DNA of 64,000 nt from Streptomyces liangshanensis (GCF_011694815.1 NZ_CP050177.1:2407001-2471000), one strand, 5' to 3'. Shown: positions 15,929 through 25,321, counted from the stretch's first letter. Notes: a model not told the origin generated them from the letters alone. Program-made: numbers and translations.

Positions 15929-17497
15929 TTACCCAGTGGTCACTTGCCGGCCCGACCCGTCTCGTACTTCGGTCCTTTCGGCTTCGGGGGCTGTTGCTCT
16001 CACCTCCCGTACGAGCAGCAGACAGCACAGGGTGCCGAGGCCGCCGGACCAGGCGACGACGTGGTGCACGGGGAGGAACTCCGCGGCGGCCCCCGCCAGT
16101 GCCATGCCGAGGCCCTGGATGGTCATCAGGCCGGCGGTGAGCAGCGTCATCGCGCTGCCGCGCCGCTCCTCGGGTACGGCGGCGACGAACCACTGGTCGA
16201 GGCCGATGACGTACGCGGCGCCGACGCCGGACAGCGCGAGCGCGGGCAGGGCCCAGCCGAGGCCGGGGCGGGCGGCGTAGACGAGCAGGGGTACGAGGCC
16301 GAGGGCGGCGACCGGCAGGACGATACGGCCACGGGCGCGCGGCGAGAGTGCCGTACCGACGTACAACTCCGCCGAGATGTGGCCGATGGGCATGGCGCAC
16401 ATCATCAGGCCGAGGGCGGCGGGGCCGGCGTCGATGGCGTCGGCGTAGGGGGCGGCGAGGGCTTCGGGGGCGACGACGAACATCGCGGGGATCCAGAAGA
16501 GGAGGAGCAGGGCGCGGATGCGGCGGTCGCGGAGGAGGAAGCCGGCGCCGGCGAGGGACTCGCGCATCATGCCGTGGGGCTTGGCCGCCTTGGCGTTGTC
16601 CCGCCGGGCGTTGTCCCGCCGGGCGTTGTCCCGCCGGGCGTTGTCCCCCCTGGCGTTGTCCCGCGCGGCGGCCTTGCGGGCCGGGCGCTTGCGCGTGCCG
16701 AGGCGCAGGAGGAGGGCCGAGCAGAGGAACGTACCGAGGGTGACGCCGATCGCGCCGCGCGCGGGAATGACGGCGAGGAGGACGCCGCCGACGCCGTAGC
16801 CCGCGAGCAGGGCGCTCTGGGAGACGATCCGCAGGAGGGAACGGCCGAGGACGTAGAGGTCGCCCTCGCCGAGGATGTCGGTGAGCGCGGCCATGCGGGT
16901 GCCGGTGAAGACGGGCGAGACGGCGGCCACCGCGCACCGCAGCGCGAGCAGGGCGGCGACGGGGGTGCTGGGCAGGACCATCACCGCGACGCAGGCGGCG
17001 CAGATCAGGTCGCAGGTCACGAGGGTGCGGCGGGCGGGGTACCGGTCGGCGACGCCGGCGAAGAGGAGCCCGCCGAAGAGGTACGGGAGCAGCCCGAGCG
17101 CGAAGGTGAGGGCGGAGAGCAGGGGGGAGCCGGTGAGGTCGTAGACGAGGACGGTCAGCGCGATCTCGCTGACGACGACGCCGAGGAGGGAGAGGAGGTG
17201 GGCGGCGAACACGAACCGGAACTCACGCACGGCGAAGACGGCTCGGTAGCCGTGCGGCGCGGCGGGGGACTCGGCGGCGCCGGTGCCCGGGGTGCGGGTC
17301 GGTCCGGTGGCGTCGACCCCGGCCGCGTCCGACACCGCGGCAAGCGGCACGGCGGCAACCGCCCCGGCGGCAGGAGCGTCGGCGTCAGGAATATCGGCGC
17401 CCGTGCCGACGGGCCCCACAGCGGCGGGCTCCCTGCCGACGGGCCCCACAGCGGCGGGCGCGCCCGTAGGCGGGGGTTGCGTGTTCTTCTTGGGCAT
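15929..17497 (-). CDS. Major facilitator superfamily exporter
   Basis: A 522-residue MFS transporter. A low-complexity Ala/Pro/Gly N-terminus of about 85 residues, including a duplicated A-A-V-G-P-V-G segment, precedes the first of about 12 membrane helices. The family loop motif D-R-Y-P-A-R-R lies between helices 2 and 3. The cytoplasmic central loop carries five copies of an R-R-D-N-A type pentapeptide. The ATG at 17497 gives the plausible start; an 880-residue reading to 18571 would run through the divergent regulator gene and was not accepted. It resembles drug/macrolide exporters of the enterobactin-exporter-like subgroup. Substrate unknown. Confidence 0.85.
   Translation of the reverse strand: MPKKNTQPPPTGAPAAVGPVGREPAAVGPVGTGADIPDADAPAAGAVAAVPLAAVSDAAGVDATGPTRTPGTGAAESPAAPHGYRAVFAVREFRFVFAAHLLSLLGVVVSEIALTVLVYDLTGSPLLSALTFALGLLPYLFGGLLFAGVADRYPARRTLVTCDLICAACVAVMVLPSTPVAALLALRCAVAAVSPVFTGTRMAALTDILGEGDLYVLGRSLLRIVSQSALLAGYGVGGVLLAVIPARGAIGVTLGTFLCSALLLRLGTRKRPARKAAARDNARGDNARRDNARRDNARRDNAKAAKPHGMMRESLAGAGFLLRDRRIRALLLLFWIPAMFVVAPEALAAPYADAIDAGPAALGLMMCAMPIGHISAELYVGTALSPRARGRIVLPVAALGLVPLLVYAARPGLGWALPALALSGVGAAYVIGLDQWFVAAVPEERRGSAMTLLTAGLMTIQGLGMALAGAAAEFLPVHHVVAWSGGLGTLCCLLLVREVRATAPEAERTEVRDGSGRQVTTG
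16593..16667. repeat. 15-bp tandem repeat inside the MFS gene
   Basis: Five consecutive 15-bp units of the form GCGTTGTCCCGCCGG, three exact and two with small changes. They encode the Arg-Arg-Asp-Asn-Ala repeats of the cytoplasmic loop. Because the unit is a multiple of three, copy-number change keeps the frame. Confidence 0.85.
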
Positions 17498-17593
17498 ACG
17501 CGCAGCCTGCCGGGGCTGCCCGCCGGTCGGTAGACTTTCGGGTACGGGCGAATCTTCCGGAAGCCCGGCCAACCCCCCGGAGCCGGTCGGACC

Positions 17594-18637
17594 ATGCCCT
17601 TCCACCTTCACTTCGGCGAGAGCGACCTCCTCCGCTCCCGCTTCGCCGTGTCCCCGCTCTGGGAGACGCAGGAGGCGGTACGGACTCTCGCGCGCCCCGA
17701 GCGCCACGGTTACCACCTGCCGTGGCTCCGGCGCGTGCGGGGCGCGGCCGCCGGGCTCGACCTCGGGCCGTTGCGCCTGCTGATGCCCGACCTCGGCCAC
17801 AACCCCGACTTCCTCTGCCCGGCGCCGCTGAGCGCCGTCGCCTCCTTCGAGGAGGAGATCGAGGCCGTACGGGCCACTCCGGCCGAGGCCGCCCGTACCG
17901 ACATCGCCCTCTCCCTCGCCGACTCCCCCGGCGCGGCCGGCACCCCGGCGGGGCGCGCGATGCTGGCCGATCCCGCCGGCGCCGTGCGGGAGTTGGCCGA
18001 TCTGCTGGAGGCGGCCTGGCGGGCGCTGGTCGAACCCGAGTGGCCACGGCTGCGCGCGCTGCTGGAGGCCGATGTGGCGTACCACTCGCGGCGGTTGGCG
18101 GACGGCGGCTTCGAGCGGCTGATCGGGGAGCTCAGTCCGCAGCTCAGGTGGGGCGGGGGCGCCACAACCGGGGGCGCAGCGGGCGAGGGCGCCACGGGCG
18201 GCGGCGCCTCGCTCACCATCGTCGGGACGCACGGCGACCACGAGCGCGTGCTCGGCGGCCAGGGGCTCGTCCTGATGCCGAGCGTCTTCTGCTGGCCCCG
18301 GGTCGTCAGCGGGTACGAGGCGCCCTGGCAGCCCGCGCTCATCTACCCCGCGCGCGGGATCGGCGGGCTCTGGACGGAGGCCGCCGACCGTACCCCCGAC
18401 GCCCTCGCCCGGCTCCTCGGCCGCGCCCGCGCCGACGTCCTCTGCGCCCTCGACGAGCCCGCCGGGACCACCGCGCTCGCCCACCGGCTGGGCCTCGCGC
18501 CCTCCTCGGTCTCCGCGCACCTGTCGGTGCTGCGCGGGTCGGGGTTGCTGACCTCGCGGCGGTACGGCCACCAGGTGCTGTACGAGCGGACGCCGCTGGG
18601 GATCACCCTCGCGGTGTCGCAGCCCCTCCCTGACTGA
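17594..18637 (+). CDS. ArsR-like winged-helix regulator with DUF5937-type N-terminus
   Basis: A 347-residue regulator. The long N-terminal domain (residues 1-250, beginning M-P-F-H-L-H-F-G-E-S-D) is of the DUF5937 type found before ArsR-like domains in Streptomyces. The C-terminal winged helix (about 270-335) contains T-A-L-A-H-R-L-G-L-A-P-S-S-V-S-A-H-L-S-V-L-R and a wing S-R-R-Y-G-H-Q-V-L-Y. A Gly/Ala-rich linker near residues 190-205 varies in composition. It is transcribed divergently from the MFS exporter gene with a 96-bp gap, the usual layout of a local repressor controlling a pump. Confidence 0.85.
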   Translation: MPFHLHFGESDLLRSRFAVSPLWETQEAVRTLARPERHGYHLPWLRRVRGAAAGLDLGPLRLLMPDLGHNPDFLCPAPLSAVASFEEEIEAVRATPAEAARTDIALSLADSPGAAGTPAGRAMLADPAGAVRELADLLEAAWRALVEPEWPRLRALLEADVAYHSRRLADGGFERLIGELSPQLRWGGGATTGGAAGEGATGGGASLTIVGTHGDHERVLGGQGLVLMPSVFCWPRVVSGYEAPWQPALIYPARGIGGLWTEAADRTPDALARLLGRARADVLCALDEPAGTTALAHRLGLAPSSVSAHLSVLRGSGLLTSRRYGHQVLYERTPLGITLAVSQPLPD

Positions 18638-18709
18638 CCGTTATGCCACGATGTGCCGGATCTGTCGTTCCCCGTTGTCACGTCACGTCGTCATGCCCTA
18701 GGGGGCTGG

Positions 18710-19780
18710 ATGTCCGGCCGCAGACCGCGCTCACCCTTCGCCGCCCGTTCCGTCGCCCCCGCCCGCTCGCCCTTCGCCGCCCGCACCGTCCTCGCCGCCC
18801 TCGCCCTCGCCCTCGCGCTGGGCGGCTGCGCGTCGCCCCAGGGCGACCGGGGCGCCCAGCGCGGCGGCTCCTCCGTCGGCCACGGCGAGGCGGCCCCCGA
18901 GGCGTCGCCGTTCTGGGTCGATCCCGACAGCGAGGCGGCCCGCCAGGTCGCGCGGTGGGAGCGGCAGGGGCGGGCGGCCGACGCGAGGGTCCTGCGGCGG
19001 ATCGCCGACCGCCCGGTCGCCGTGTGGCCGTCGGGCGCCGACCCCGTACCGCAGATCGAGCACGCCGTACGCGGCGCCACCGCCGAAGGGCGCACCCCGG
19101 TCCTCGTCGCGTACAACATCCCCCACCGCGACTGCGGCCTCTACTCGGCGGGCGGGGCCGCCGACGCCTCCGCGTACCGCACCTGGATCCACTCCTTCGC
19201 CACCGCCCTCGGCCGCGCCCCGGCCGTGGTGATCCTGGAGCCGGACGCGATCGCGCACCTGGCGGACGGCTGCACCCCGGCCGAACACCACGAGGAGCGC
19301 TACACCTTGCTGGCCCAGGCGGTCAGCCGCCTCAAGCAGCAGCCCCGTACCCGCGTCTACCTCGACGCGGGCAACCCGGCCTGGATCTCCGACCCGGCCC
19401 GGCTCGCGGGCCCCTTGCAGCGGGCCGGCGTCAACGCCGCGGACGGCTTTGCCCTCAACGTCTCGAACTTCCAGTCGAACGGTACGGTACGGGCCTTCGG
19501 CGCCCGTCTCTCCGCCCTCCTGGGCGGCTCCCACTTCACCGTCGACACCAGCCGCAACGGCCAGGGGCCACTGCCCGGCAACCGCGCCCAGGCGTGGTGC
19601 AATCCACCGGGCCGCGCGCTCGGCACGCCCCCGACCACGCGTACGGGCGACAAGCTCGTCGACGCCTACCTGTGGATCAAACGCCCCGGCGAGTCGGACG
19701 GCCCCTGCCGAGGCGGCCCACCCGCCGGCACCTGGTGGCCCGACTACGCCCTCGGCCTGGCCCGCAGAGCAACAAACTGA
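18710..19780 (+). CDS. cslZ: Glycoside hydrolase family 6 lipoprotein (CslZ-like endoglucanase)
   Basis: A 356-residue exported GH6 beta-1,4-glucanase. An Arg-rich N-terminus and Ala/Leu-rich helix end in the lipobox L-G-G-C at about residue 42. GH6 features follow in order: L-V-A-Y-N-I-P-H-R-D-C near 130, the catalytic-acid region V-V-I-L-E-P-D-A-I-A near 175, V-Y-L-D-A-G-N-P-A-W near 218, and D-T-S-R-N-G-Q-G near 280. The ATG at 18710 follows AGGGGG; an upstream ATG at 18653 lacks a site. It lies convergent to glxA and cslA. In Streptomyces a GH6 enzyme (cslZ) accompanies these two genes and is thought to trim the tip glucan. Confidence 0.85.
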   Translation: MSGRRPRSPFAARSVAPARSPFAARTVLAALALALALGGCASPQGDRGAQRGGSSVGHGEAAPEASPFWVDPDSEAARQVARWERQGRAADARVLRRIADRPVAVWPSGADPVPQIEHAVRGATAEGRTPVLVAYNIPHRDCGLYSAGGAADASAYRTWIHSFATALGRAPAVVILEPDAIAHLADGCTPAEHHEERYTLLAQAVSRLKQQPRTRVYLDAGNPAWISDPARLAGPLQRAGVNAADGFALNVSNFQSNGTVRAFGARLSALLGGSHFTVDTSRNGQGPLPGNRAQAWCNPPGRALGTPPTTRTGDKLVDAYLWIKRPGESDGPCRGGPPAGTWWPDYALGLARRATN

Positions 19781-20592
19781 CCCCGCCCCTCGCCCCCAAG
19801 CCCAGGAGCCCGAACCGGCCCCGGACCCACCCCACAGGGCAACCGGCCTGAACCAGGACTCGAACCGGACCAGACCCGCAAGACAACGAGCCCAACCCGG
19901 ACTGTGCCCCAGCCCACAAGGCCGGGAGGCCGATCCGGAACCGAAACCGGGACCCGAACCCGCCCCGACCGGCAGGGCGCAGGGCTGAACCCGAACCAGA
20001 CCTCACCCGACCCGCAAGGCAAAGGGCTGAGCCGGAACCCGACCCGACCCGCAGGACAACGGGCTCAGCCCGGACCCGAACCAGGCCGGGCCCGCAAGGC
20101 CGGGAGGCCGAACCGGAACCGGACCGCCACGACCGGCAAGGCGCAGGGCTGAACCCGACGCCAAACCCCACCCGACCCGCAGAACAACAGACTCAGCCCG
20201 GACCCAAACCAGGCCAGGCCCACAAGGCCGCAAGGCCGAACCGGAACCGGACCCGCCCCCACCCGCAGGGCAAAGGCCTGAGCCTCGACCGGACCGCGCC
20301 CGACCCACAAGGCAACGGGCTCAGCCCGGACGCGGACCAGGCCCGGTCCGCAGGGCCGGGAGTCCGAACCCCGGGCCCCACCCGGCCCACAGGCCCGGGC
20401 CGGGAGCCGGATCCGGGCGGGACACGCGCGCCCCGTGGCCCGCGGCCAACGATCCCCCGGCCACCGGCCACCGCCCGGCCCGCGCCCCGGGCGCCCCGTG
20501 GCCCGCGGCCAACGACCCCCCCGGCCCCCGGCCACCACCCCGCGCCCGCGCCCCGCCCACCCCCCGCCCCCCCGGCCTACGGCCAACACCCC
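19781..20592. repeat. Intergenic degenerate tandem repeat, about 128-bp unit
   Basis: The 812-bp gap between the convergent GH6 and glxA genes has no credible gene. It contains a degenerate repeat: blocks beginning AACGGGCTCAGCCCGGAC or close variants occur at about 19885, 20058, 20186 and 20314, so the last three are exactly 128 bp apart and the first is offset by an extra 45-bp block. Each unit then carries an AGGCC..GGGAGGCCGAACCGGAACCG stretch and a C-rich tail. From about 20400 onward it degrades into Pro-codon-like C-rich sequence. Confidence 0.8.
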
Positions 20593-22557
20593 TCACCCCA
20601 CCCGCACCCACTTGGCCTCCGAAGGCACCCCCTCCGCGTTCGTCACGAACAGCATGTACCAGCCCGGCGGGACCAGCGTCGGGTCCTTCGGTACGCCCAC
20701 CGTCACCTCGCCCGCCCCCTTCGTCAGCGTCAGCGCGATCGAGCGCTGCTCCACGTCCGTCGTGTGCGTGACCGCGCTCGGGCGCATCAGGCGGGCCTTG
20801 GTGATCCGGTCCGCGTCCGCCGTCGCGAAGGTCGCGCGGCCCGACGCGTCCAGCGTGGTCGGGCCCGTACCCAGCACCGGGCGGTCCTCCTCCCCGCCGC
20901 CGTGCAGGTACGGCGGCGTGTAGATCTCCACCCGCTGCTCGAACGTGCCGAGCTTCGTGTTGTCCTCGTCGTCGAAGAGCGGGTCCGAGCCGAAGGTGAC
21001 CACCCTCCCGTCGGGCAGCAGCAGCGCCTCGGAGTGGTAGTTGCGCCCCACCGTCGGGTCGGCGGCCCGCCGGAACGCGTTGGTCAGCGGGTCGTAGAAC
21101 TGCGCCTTGTGGATGTCACTGGCCGACCGCCCCCGGTAGTCGGAGGACCCGCCGGTGGTGAACACCGAGTCGTCCGGCATTAGCACGCTGCTCAGGTACC
21201 GCGTGCCCTGCGGCAGCGAAGGCCCCTTCACATAGCCGGGGCTCTCCCGCTTGAGGTCGACGATCGCCGTACGGGACGTCGCGAGGGACGACTCGCCCAC
21301 CCCGCCGCCGCCCAGGATCATCACCTTCTGGTCCTGCGCGGGCGGCAGCATCAGGGAGGCCGACGTCTCCGTCTGGTCGACGTCCGTCAGCCCGTTGACC
21401 CGGGTGAACGTGTTGGTCCGCACGTCCCACAGCCCGGGCTGCCGCCCCTTCTCGGCGGGCCCGTACCCGGCGTTGGAACCGGAGTAGAAGAGCTTGCCGC
21501 CCTTGGTGAGGAACAGCGCCGGATAGGTGGGGAAGTAGCGGGTCGGGCCCTTGGACCACGTCTTCGTCGCCGGGTCGTAGATCTCGTTGTCCCCGGTGAG
21601 TACGGCACCGACGTCGTCCAGCCCGGAGACGGCGAGCACCTTGCCGTCGTCCAGGGTCACCAGCGTCGGGTACCAGCGGGCCTCCTTCATCGGGCTGACG
21701 GGGACGTACTTCTCGGCCCGGGGGTCGAACTCGTACGCCGCCTTGATGCCCTGGAAGTCCTGCTTCTCCGTGGTGAGCTTCTGCGCGAGGCCGTACAGGT
21801 TGTCGGCGTCCTTGCCCTTGAGGCCGAGGATCTCGTACTGCGCCGCCTCGGTCGTCAGCGCCTCGGGCCCCGCCTTCGCCGCCTCCACGAAGACCCGCGC
21901 CTCGCCCGCCGTGACCTTCGTGCGCCACGGCATCATCCGGCCGCCGCGCGCGTACGAGATCTTGAACTGCCGTTTCGCCTTGGGCACGGTGACGTCGAAC
22001 CTGCTGACGTACTCCACCCCCGACGGGGAGCGGAAGCGCGTGCCCTTCTTGAAGGTGACCGCCTTGTCCGGGCTCTCGTTCTTGACGCGCATCCCGCCGC
22101 CCGCCCGGTCGACCTCGCCGTCGAGCACCTCGTACCGCGCCGTCCCGCCGGCCACCAGCAGCCGCCCGTCCGGCAGTTGGGAGTGGCCCGAGCAGAAGAA
22201 GTCCTCGGGGGTGGGGATCTTGCGGAAGCTGTTGTCCGCGGGGTTCCACAGGATGGTGTCGAAGGTCCCCTTGTCGAACTTCTTCTGGCTGTTGCCCGAG
22301 CCCGCGATGATCAGCACCTTGCCGGTGCGCAGCAGGGCCGCGTGGATCGCGTTCGTACGGAACTCCTCCGGCACGTCGAGCAGCTCCCAGGAGCCGTAGC
22401 GCTGCTTGTAGCCGGGCTGCGAGATCTTGTACGCGTGGTACTTCTCGCCCGCGAAGGAGAGCGCGGCCGGGGCGTTGAGCCCCGCGAGGACCACCAGCGC
22501 CCCGCCGCCCAGCAGCGTCTTCCTGAACCTGTCCGTCGGACGGTACCGGTACCTCAT
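20593..22557 (-). CDS. glxA: GlxA-type copper radical oxidase (galactose oxidase-like)
   Basis: A 654-residue membrane-anchored copper radical oxidase. The N-terminal hydrophobic segment (residues about 13-36) acts as anchor or signal. Kelch-type propeller repeats follow. Active-site residues match the galactose oxidase family: Cys122 in F-F-C-S-G-H, the Tyr of A-R-W-Y-P-T near 294 (Cys-Tyr cofactor, with a preceding Trp), Tyr-His ligands in G-R-N-Y-H-S-E-A near 505, and the last His in V-T-H-T-T-D-V-E-Q near 596. The C-terminal DUF1929-like domain ends the protein. In Streptomyces GlxA oxidises the glycan made by CslA at hyphal tips and is needed for aerial growth. The start overlaps the cslA stop (ATGA). 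Confidence 0.95.
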   Translation of the reverse strand: MRYRYRPTDRFRKTLLGGGALVVLAGLNAPAALSFAGEKYHAYKISQPGYKQRYGSWELLDVPEEFRTNAIHAALLRTGKVLIIAGSGNSQKKFDKGTFDTILWNPADNSFRKIPTPEDFFCSGHSQLPDGRLLVAGGTARYEVLDGEVDRAGGGMRVKNESPDKAVTFKKGTRFRSPSGVEYVSRFDVTVPKAKRQFKISYARGGRMMPWRTKVTAGEARVFVEAAKAGPEALTTEAAQYEILGLKGKDADNLYGLAQKLTTEKQDFQGIKAAYEFDPRAEKYVPVSPMKEARWYPTLVTLDDGKVLAVSGLDDVGAVLTGDNEIYDPATKTWSKGPTRYFPTYPALFLTKGGKLFYSGSNAGYGPAEKGRQPGLWDVRTNTFTRVNGLTDVDQTETSASLMLPPAQDQKVMILGGGGVGESSLATSRTAIVDLKRESPGYVKGPSLPQGTRYLSSVLMPDDSVFTTGGSSDYRGRSASDIHKAQFYDPLTNAFRRAADPTVGRNYHSEALLLPDGRVVTFGSDPLFDDEDNTKLGTFEQRVEIYTPPYLHGGGEEDRPVLGTGPTTLDASGRATFATADADRITKARLMRPSAVTHTTDVEQRSIALTLTKGAGEVTVGVPKDPTLVPPGWYMLFVTNAEGVPSEAKWVRVG

Positions 22558-24383
22558 GACTCAGTTCCTCCTGTTGTCGTCGAGGCGAGCGCCGTGGTGG
22601 CGGGGGCGGGGGTGGGGGTGGGGGTGACAGCCGAGGTCGTCGGGGCGGGAGCCGGAACCGGCTCCTGGGTGGTGGCGGCCACCGACGGGGCCACCGCGCC
22701 CGCCGCGCGCCGCTCGCGCCGTACCGTCCCCACCCATATCGCCACCGGCGCGAGCGCGATCGCGAGGGCCAGGACGGCCCAGGTGCGCATCGCCGCGTGC
22801 GTGTGGCCGAGGACGACGGACGCGACGAGCGAGCTGACCAGCACGGCCGCCCAGAAGAGGTGGACCCGGAAGGTCATCAGCCGGTCGACCGTGGTCTCGC
22901 CGCCCTTGGGCGTGACCACGAACCGGCCGCGGGTGCGCAGCAGCGCCGAGCCGAGCGAGGTGAGGTAGATCGGCGCGGAGAGGGCGGACATCGCCATCCC
23001 GGCGAGGCCGCCCGAGCCGCGCGGCTCGTGGGGCGAGACGTTGTGGCGGCGGTTCCAGAGGTACAGGCCGATCTGGAAGGCGGCGGCGTCGCTGTAGAGC
23101 ATCAGCAGGACCGAGGACGACACCTGGGTCCCGGAGGCGCCCAGCCACAGGAACAGGACGCAGCTGAGGATCCCGAGGAACCAGTTGACGGCGGTCATCG
23201 GGTAGTAGACGAGCATCAGCGTGTAGCTGACCACGCGGCCGGGCGGCATCCGGAAGGGCGCCTTCCAGTACTGCTTGATGAGCGTCTCGTACGTGCCCCG
23301 CGACCAGCGCAGCTGCTGCGTGAAGAAGTCGGTCCAGGAGGCGGGGCCCTCGCCGACCGCCAGCACGTCGGGGGTGTAGACGGAGCGCCAGAACCGGCCG
23401 GTGAGGGGGTTCTTCCTGCGGTGCAGCTCGAACCCGGTCGCCATGTCCTCGGTGATCGAGTCGTAGAGGCCGCCGGCCTGCTTGAGGGCGGTGATGCGGA
23501 CGACGTTGTTGGTGCCGACGAACATCGGCGCGTGGTAGCGGTTGCCCGCGCGCTGGATCAGGGCGTGGAAGAGGAACTGCTGCGACTCGGCGGCCTTGGT
23601 GACGGGCGAGGTGTAGTTGCCGTACACCTGCGGTCCGACGACGAAGGCGATGTCCGGGTCGCGGAAGAAGCCGAGCATCCGCTCCAGGAAGTTGGGCAGC
23701 GGTACGTGGTCGGTGTCGACCGACGCGAAGAAGTCGTAGTCGTCGCCGTGCCGGGCGAGCCACGCGTTGTAGTTGCCGTGCTTGGTGCGCGCCTTGTGGG
23801 GGCCCTTGGGGCGGTTCCACTCCGGTACGCCGTTCCGGGTGAAGTGCCAGACGCCCAGCTCCTCGCAGAGCGCCCGGGCCTCGGGGTCGTCGCCCTCGTC
23901 CAGCAGCCAGATGTCCAGGAGGCCCTGGTGCCGCAGGGCCACGGCCCCTTCGAGGGTGGCCCGCACCATGGCGAGCGGTTCCTTGCCGGGGACGTACGTG
24001 GTGAGGAACGCGACGCGGGTGCCGACCTCGGCGGGCACGGGGACCGGGTCCCGGGCGACGAGGGTGGCGTGGGCGACCGAGGCCACGTTGACCAGCATGA
24101 AGAAGGCGATGAGCCCGATCGACACGAGCATCACGTGGTCGAAGGCGACCAGCCAGCGCTGGCCGCCCTCACGCTCGGTGCGGTGCGAGGGCCAGACCAG
24201 GTACAGCAGCAGGACACCCGAGAGCAGCGGCGCCATCGTCATCAGCAGGACAGCGCGTATTCGGTGCGGCTCCTGGGCGAGCAGACTCCGGTATCCCACC
24301 CGGTAGACGGCCGCCGGGTCCGGTTCCGTGAGGGGACCGGCCAGGCAACTGTGGCTGTCGTAGTCGTAGCCTTCGGGCCGCAC
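22554..24383 (-). CDS. cslA: Cellulose synthase-like glycosyltransferase CslA
   Basis: A 609-residue processive family-2 glycosyltransferase of the inner membrane. Two N-terminal helices precede the cytoplasmic catalytic domain with D-E-G-D-D near residue 165, A-S-V-D-T-D-H (DXD) near 220, T-E-D-M-A-T-G-F-E near 322 and Q-Q-L-R-W-S-R-G near 360. Several membrane helices follow (about 385-580), and a Pro/Thr/Ala-rich tail ends the protein. These motifs define beta-glycan polymerisation and export. The GTG at 24383 follows GGAGGC. It is transcribed ahead of glxA, forming the operon known to make a tip-located beta-glucan in Streptomyces. Confidence 0.94.
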   Translation of the reverse strand: MRPEGYDYDSHSCLAGPLTEPDPAAVYRVGYRSLLAQEPHRIRAVLLMTMAPLLSGVLLLYLVWPSHRTEREGGQRWLVAFDHVMLVSIGLIAFFMLVNVASVAHATLVARDPVPVPAEVGTRVAFLTTYVPGKEPLAMVRATLEGAVALRHQGLLDIWLLDEGDDPEARALCEELGVWHFTRNGVPEWNRPKGPHKARTKHGNYNAWLARHGDDYDFFASVDTDHVPLPNFLERMLGFFRDPDIAFVVGPQVYGNYTSPVTKAAESQQFLFHALIQRAGNRYHAPMFVGTNNVVRITALKQAGGLYDSITEDMATGFELHRRKNPLTGRFWRSVYTPDVLAVGEGPASWTDFFTQQLRWSRGTYETLIKQYWKAPFRMPPGRVVSYTLMLVYYPMTAVNWFLGILSCVLFLWLGASGTQVSSSVLLMLYSDAAAFQIGLYLWNRRHNVSPHEPRGSGGLAGMAMSALSAPIYLTSLGSALLRTRGRFVVTPKGGETTVDRLMTFRVHLFWAAVLVSSLVASVVLGHTHAAMRTWAVLALAIALAPVAIWVGTVRRERRAAGAVAPSVAATTQEPVPAPAPTTSAVTPTPTPAPATTALASTTTGGTES

Positions 24384-24525
24384 GGTGCCTCCAGCTGATC
24401 AGCAAGGTCGATAACCCCACAAAAAGGGAGATCGACCGGCGTGTCGACTGGAGACGGGCCGAGCGGGTGGCGTATGGAGCGGGAGGCCGGGTACGGGGGC
24501 GGTCAGCTCGCGAGCTCGTGTCGGC

Positions 24526-24819
24526 TCAGCCCGCGAGGTGGCGTTCGACCGTCTCGACCTTGGACGTCAGGCCGTCGGTGACGCCCTGTCGGATGTCGGC
24601 CTTGAGGACGAGCGAGACGCGCGGGGCGCGGGCCTCGACGGCGGCGACGGCGCGCTTGACGACGTCCATCACCTCGTCCCACTCCCCCTCGATGGAGGTG
24701 AACATGGCGTCGGTACGGTTCGGCAGGCCGGACTCGCGGACGATGCGGACGGCGTCGGCGACGTACTCACCGACGTCCTCGCCGGCACCGACGGGCGAGA
24801 CGGAGAAGGCAACGATCAT
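24526..24819 (-). CDS. MTH1187/YkoF-type thiamine-binding-like protein
   Basis: A 97-residue protein of the MTH1187 (DUF77) family, starting [11 protein letters not shown] and containing [21 protein letters not shown] near residues 28-48. These form ferredoxin-like dimers or tetramers that bind small ligands, reported as thiamine-like in some members. The start overlaps the preceding DUF3817 stop (ATGA), so the pair is co-translated. A physiological role in Streptomyces is not established. Confidence 0.87.
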   Translation of the reverse strand: MIVAFSVSPVGAGEDVGEYVADAVRIVRESGLPNRTDAMFTSIEGEWDEVMDVVKRAVAAVEARAPRVSLVLKADIRQGVTDGLTSKVETVERHLAG

Positions 24820-25169
24820 GCGCCGACCTTAGCTTCCCCGGCCTCGCGGCGGGCACGCGAGGCGATGACCTCGTCGTCCGCGGCGCGCTTGAGCTTGCGC
24901 TCGGCGAAGAAGCCGCCGGTCGGCAGGACGGAGAGCACGAAGTAGAGGGCGGCCGTGCCGAAGGACCACCGGGTGCGCTGCCAGGCGACGGCCCAGAAGA
25001 GCACGTACAGGATGAAGAGCACGCCGTGGATCATGCCCATCGCCGGGACGGCGTTGAAGTCCGTCGTGCGCTTGAGCACCGAGCAGACGAGCAGCAGCAG
25101 GAAGGACACGGCCTCGGGCGCGGAGACCAGGCGGAGGCGGTGGAGGGCGGAGGCGGTCTTGATGTCCAC
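24816..25169 (-). CDS. DUF3817 membrane protein (copy 2)
   Basis: A protein of about 117 residues with three membrane helices ([13 protein letters not shown], then [14 protein letters not shown], then [13 protein letters not shown]) and the family ending F-F-A-E-R-K-L-K. The GTG at 25169 is chosen because it follows GAAGG and matches the usual length; a longer start at 25217 is possible. It is a paralogue of the gene at 15002, and the csl locus lies between the two copies. It is translationally coupled to the thiamine-binding-like gene. Confidence 0.83.
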   Translation of the reverse strand: MDIKTASALHRLRLVSAPEAVSFLLLLVCSVLKRTTDFNAVPAMGMIHGVLFILYVLFWAVAWQRTRWSFGTAALYFVLSVLPTGGFFAERKLKRAADDEVIASRARREAGEAKVGA

Positions 25170-25321
25170 GAGGCAGGCACCTTCGTCGTCGGAGTGGGAT
25201 CTTGTGAATGCGTGCACAAGCGCCGCCCCATTGTCGCAGGCCGCCCCCGTACCGCTTTATCAGGGTCGGGTCAGGGAGGGGAAGAGCCCGGTTGCTCTGT
25301 TCCCGGGGGTCCCCGGCCGAC

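Noticed and set aside
17498-18571. 880-residue reading of the MFS gene
   Set aside because: The extension runs antisense through a clear winged-helix regulator gene. The ATG at 17497 gives a plausible transporter.
19885-20441. CRISPR-like array
   Set aside because: Units are about 128 bp, degenerate throughout and lack constant repeat plus unique spacer structure; no cas genes are present.
19785-20611. Several overlapping open frames on both strands in the repeat region
   Set aside because: All lack ribosome sites and have Arg/Pro/Gly low-complexity products that follow the 128-bp repeat periodicity.
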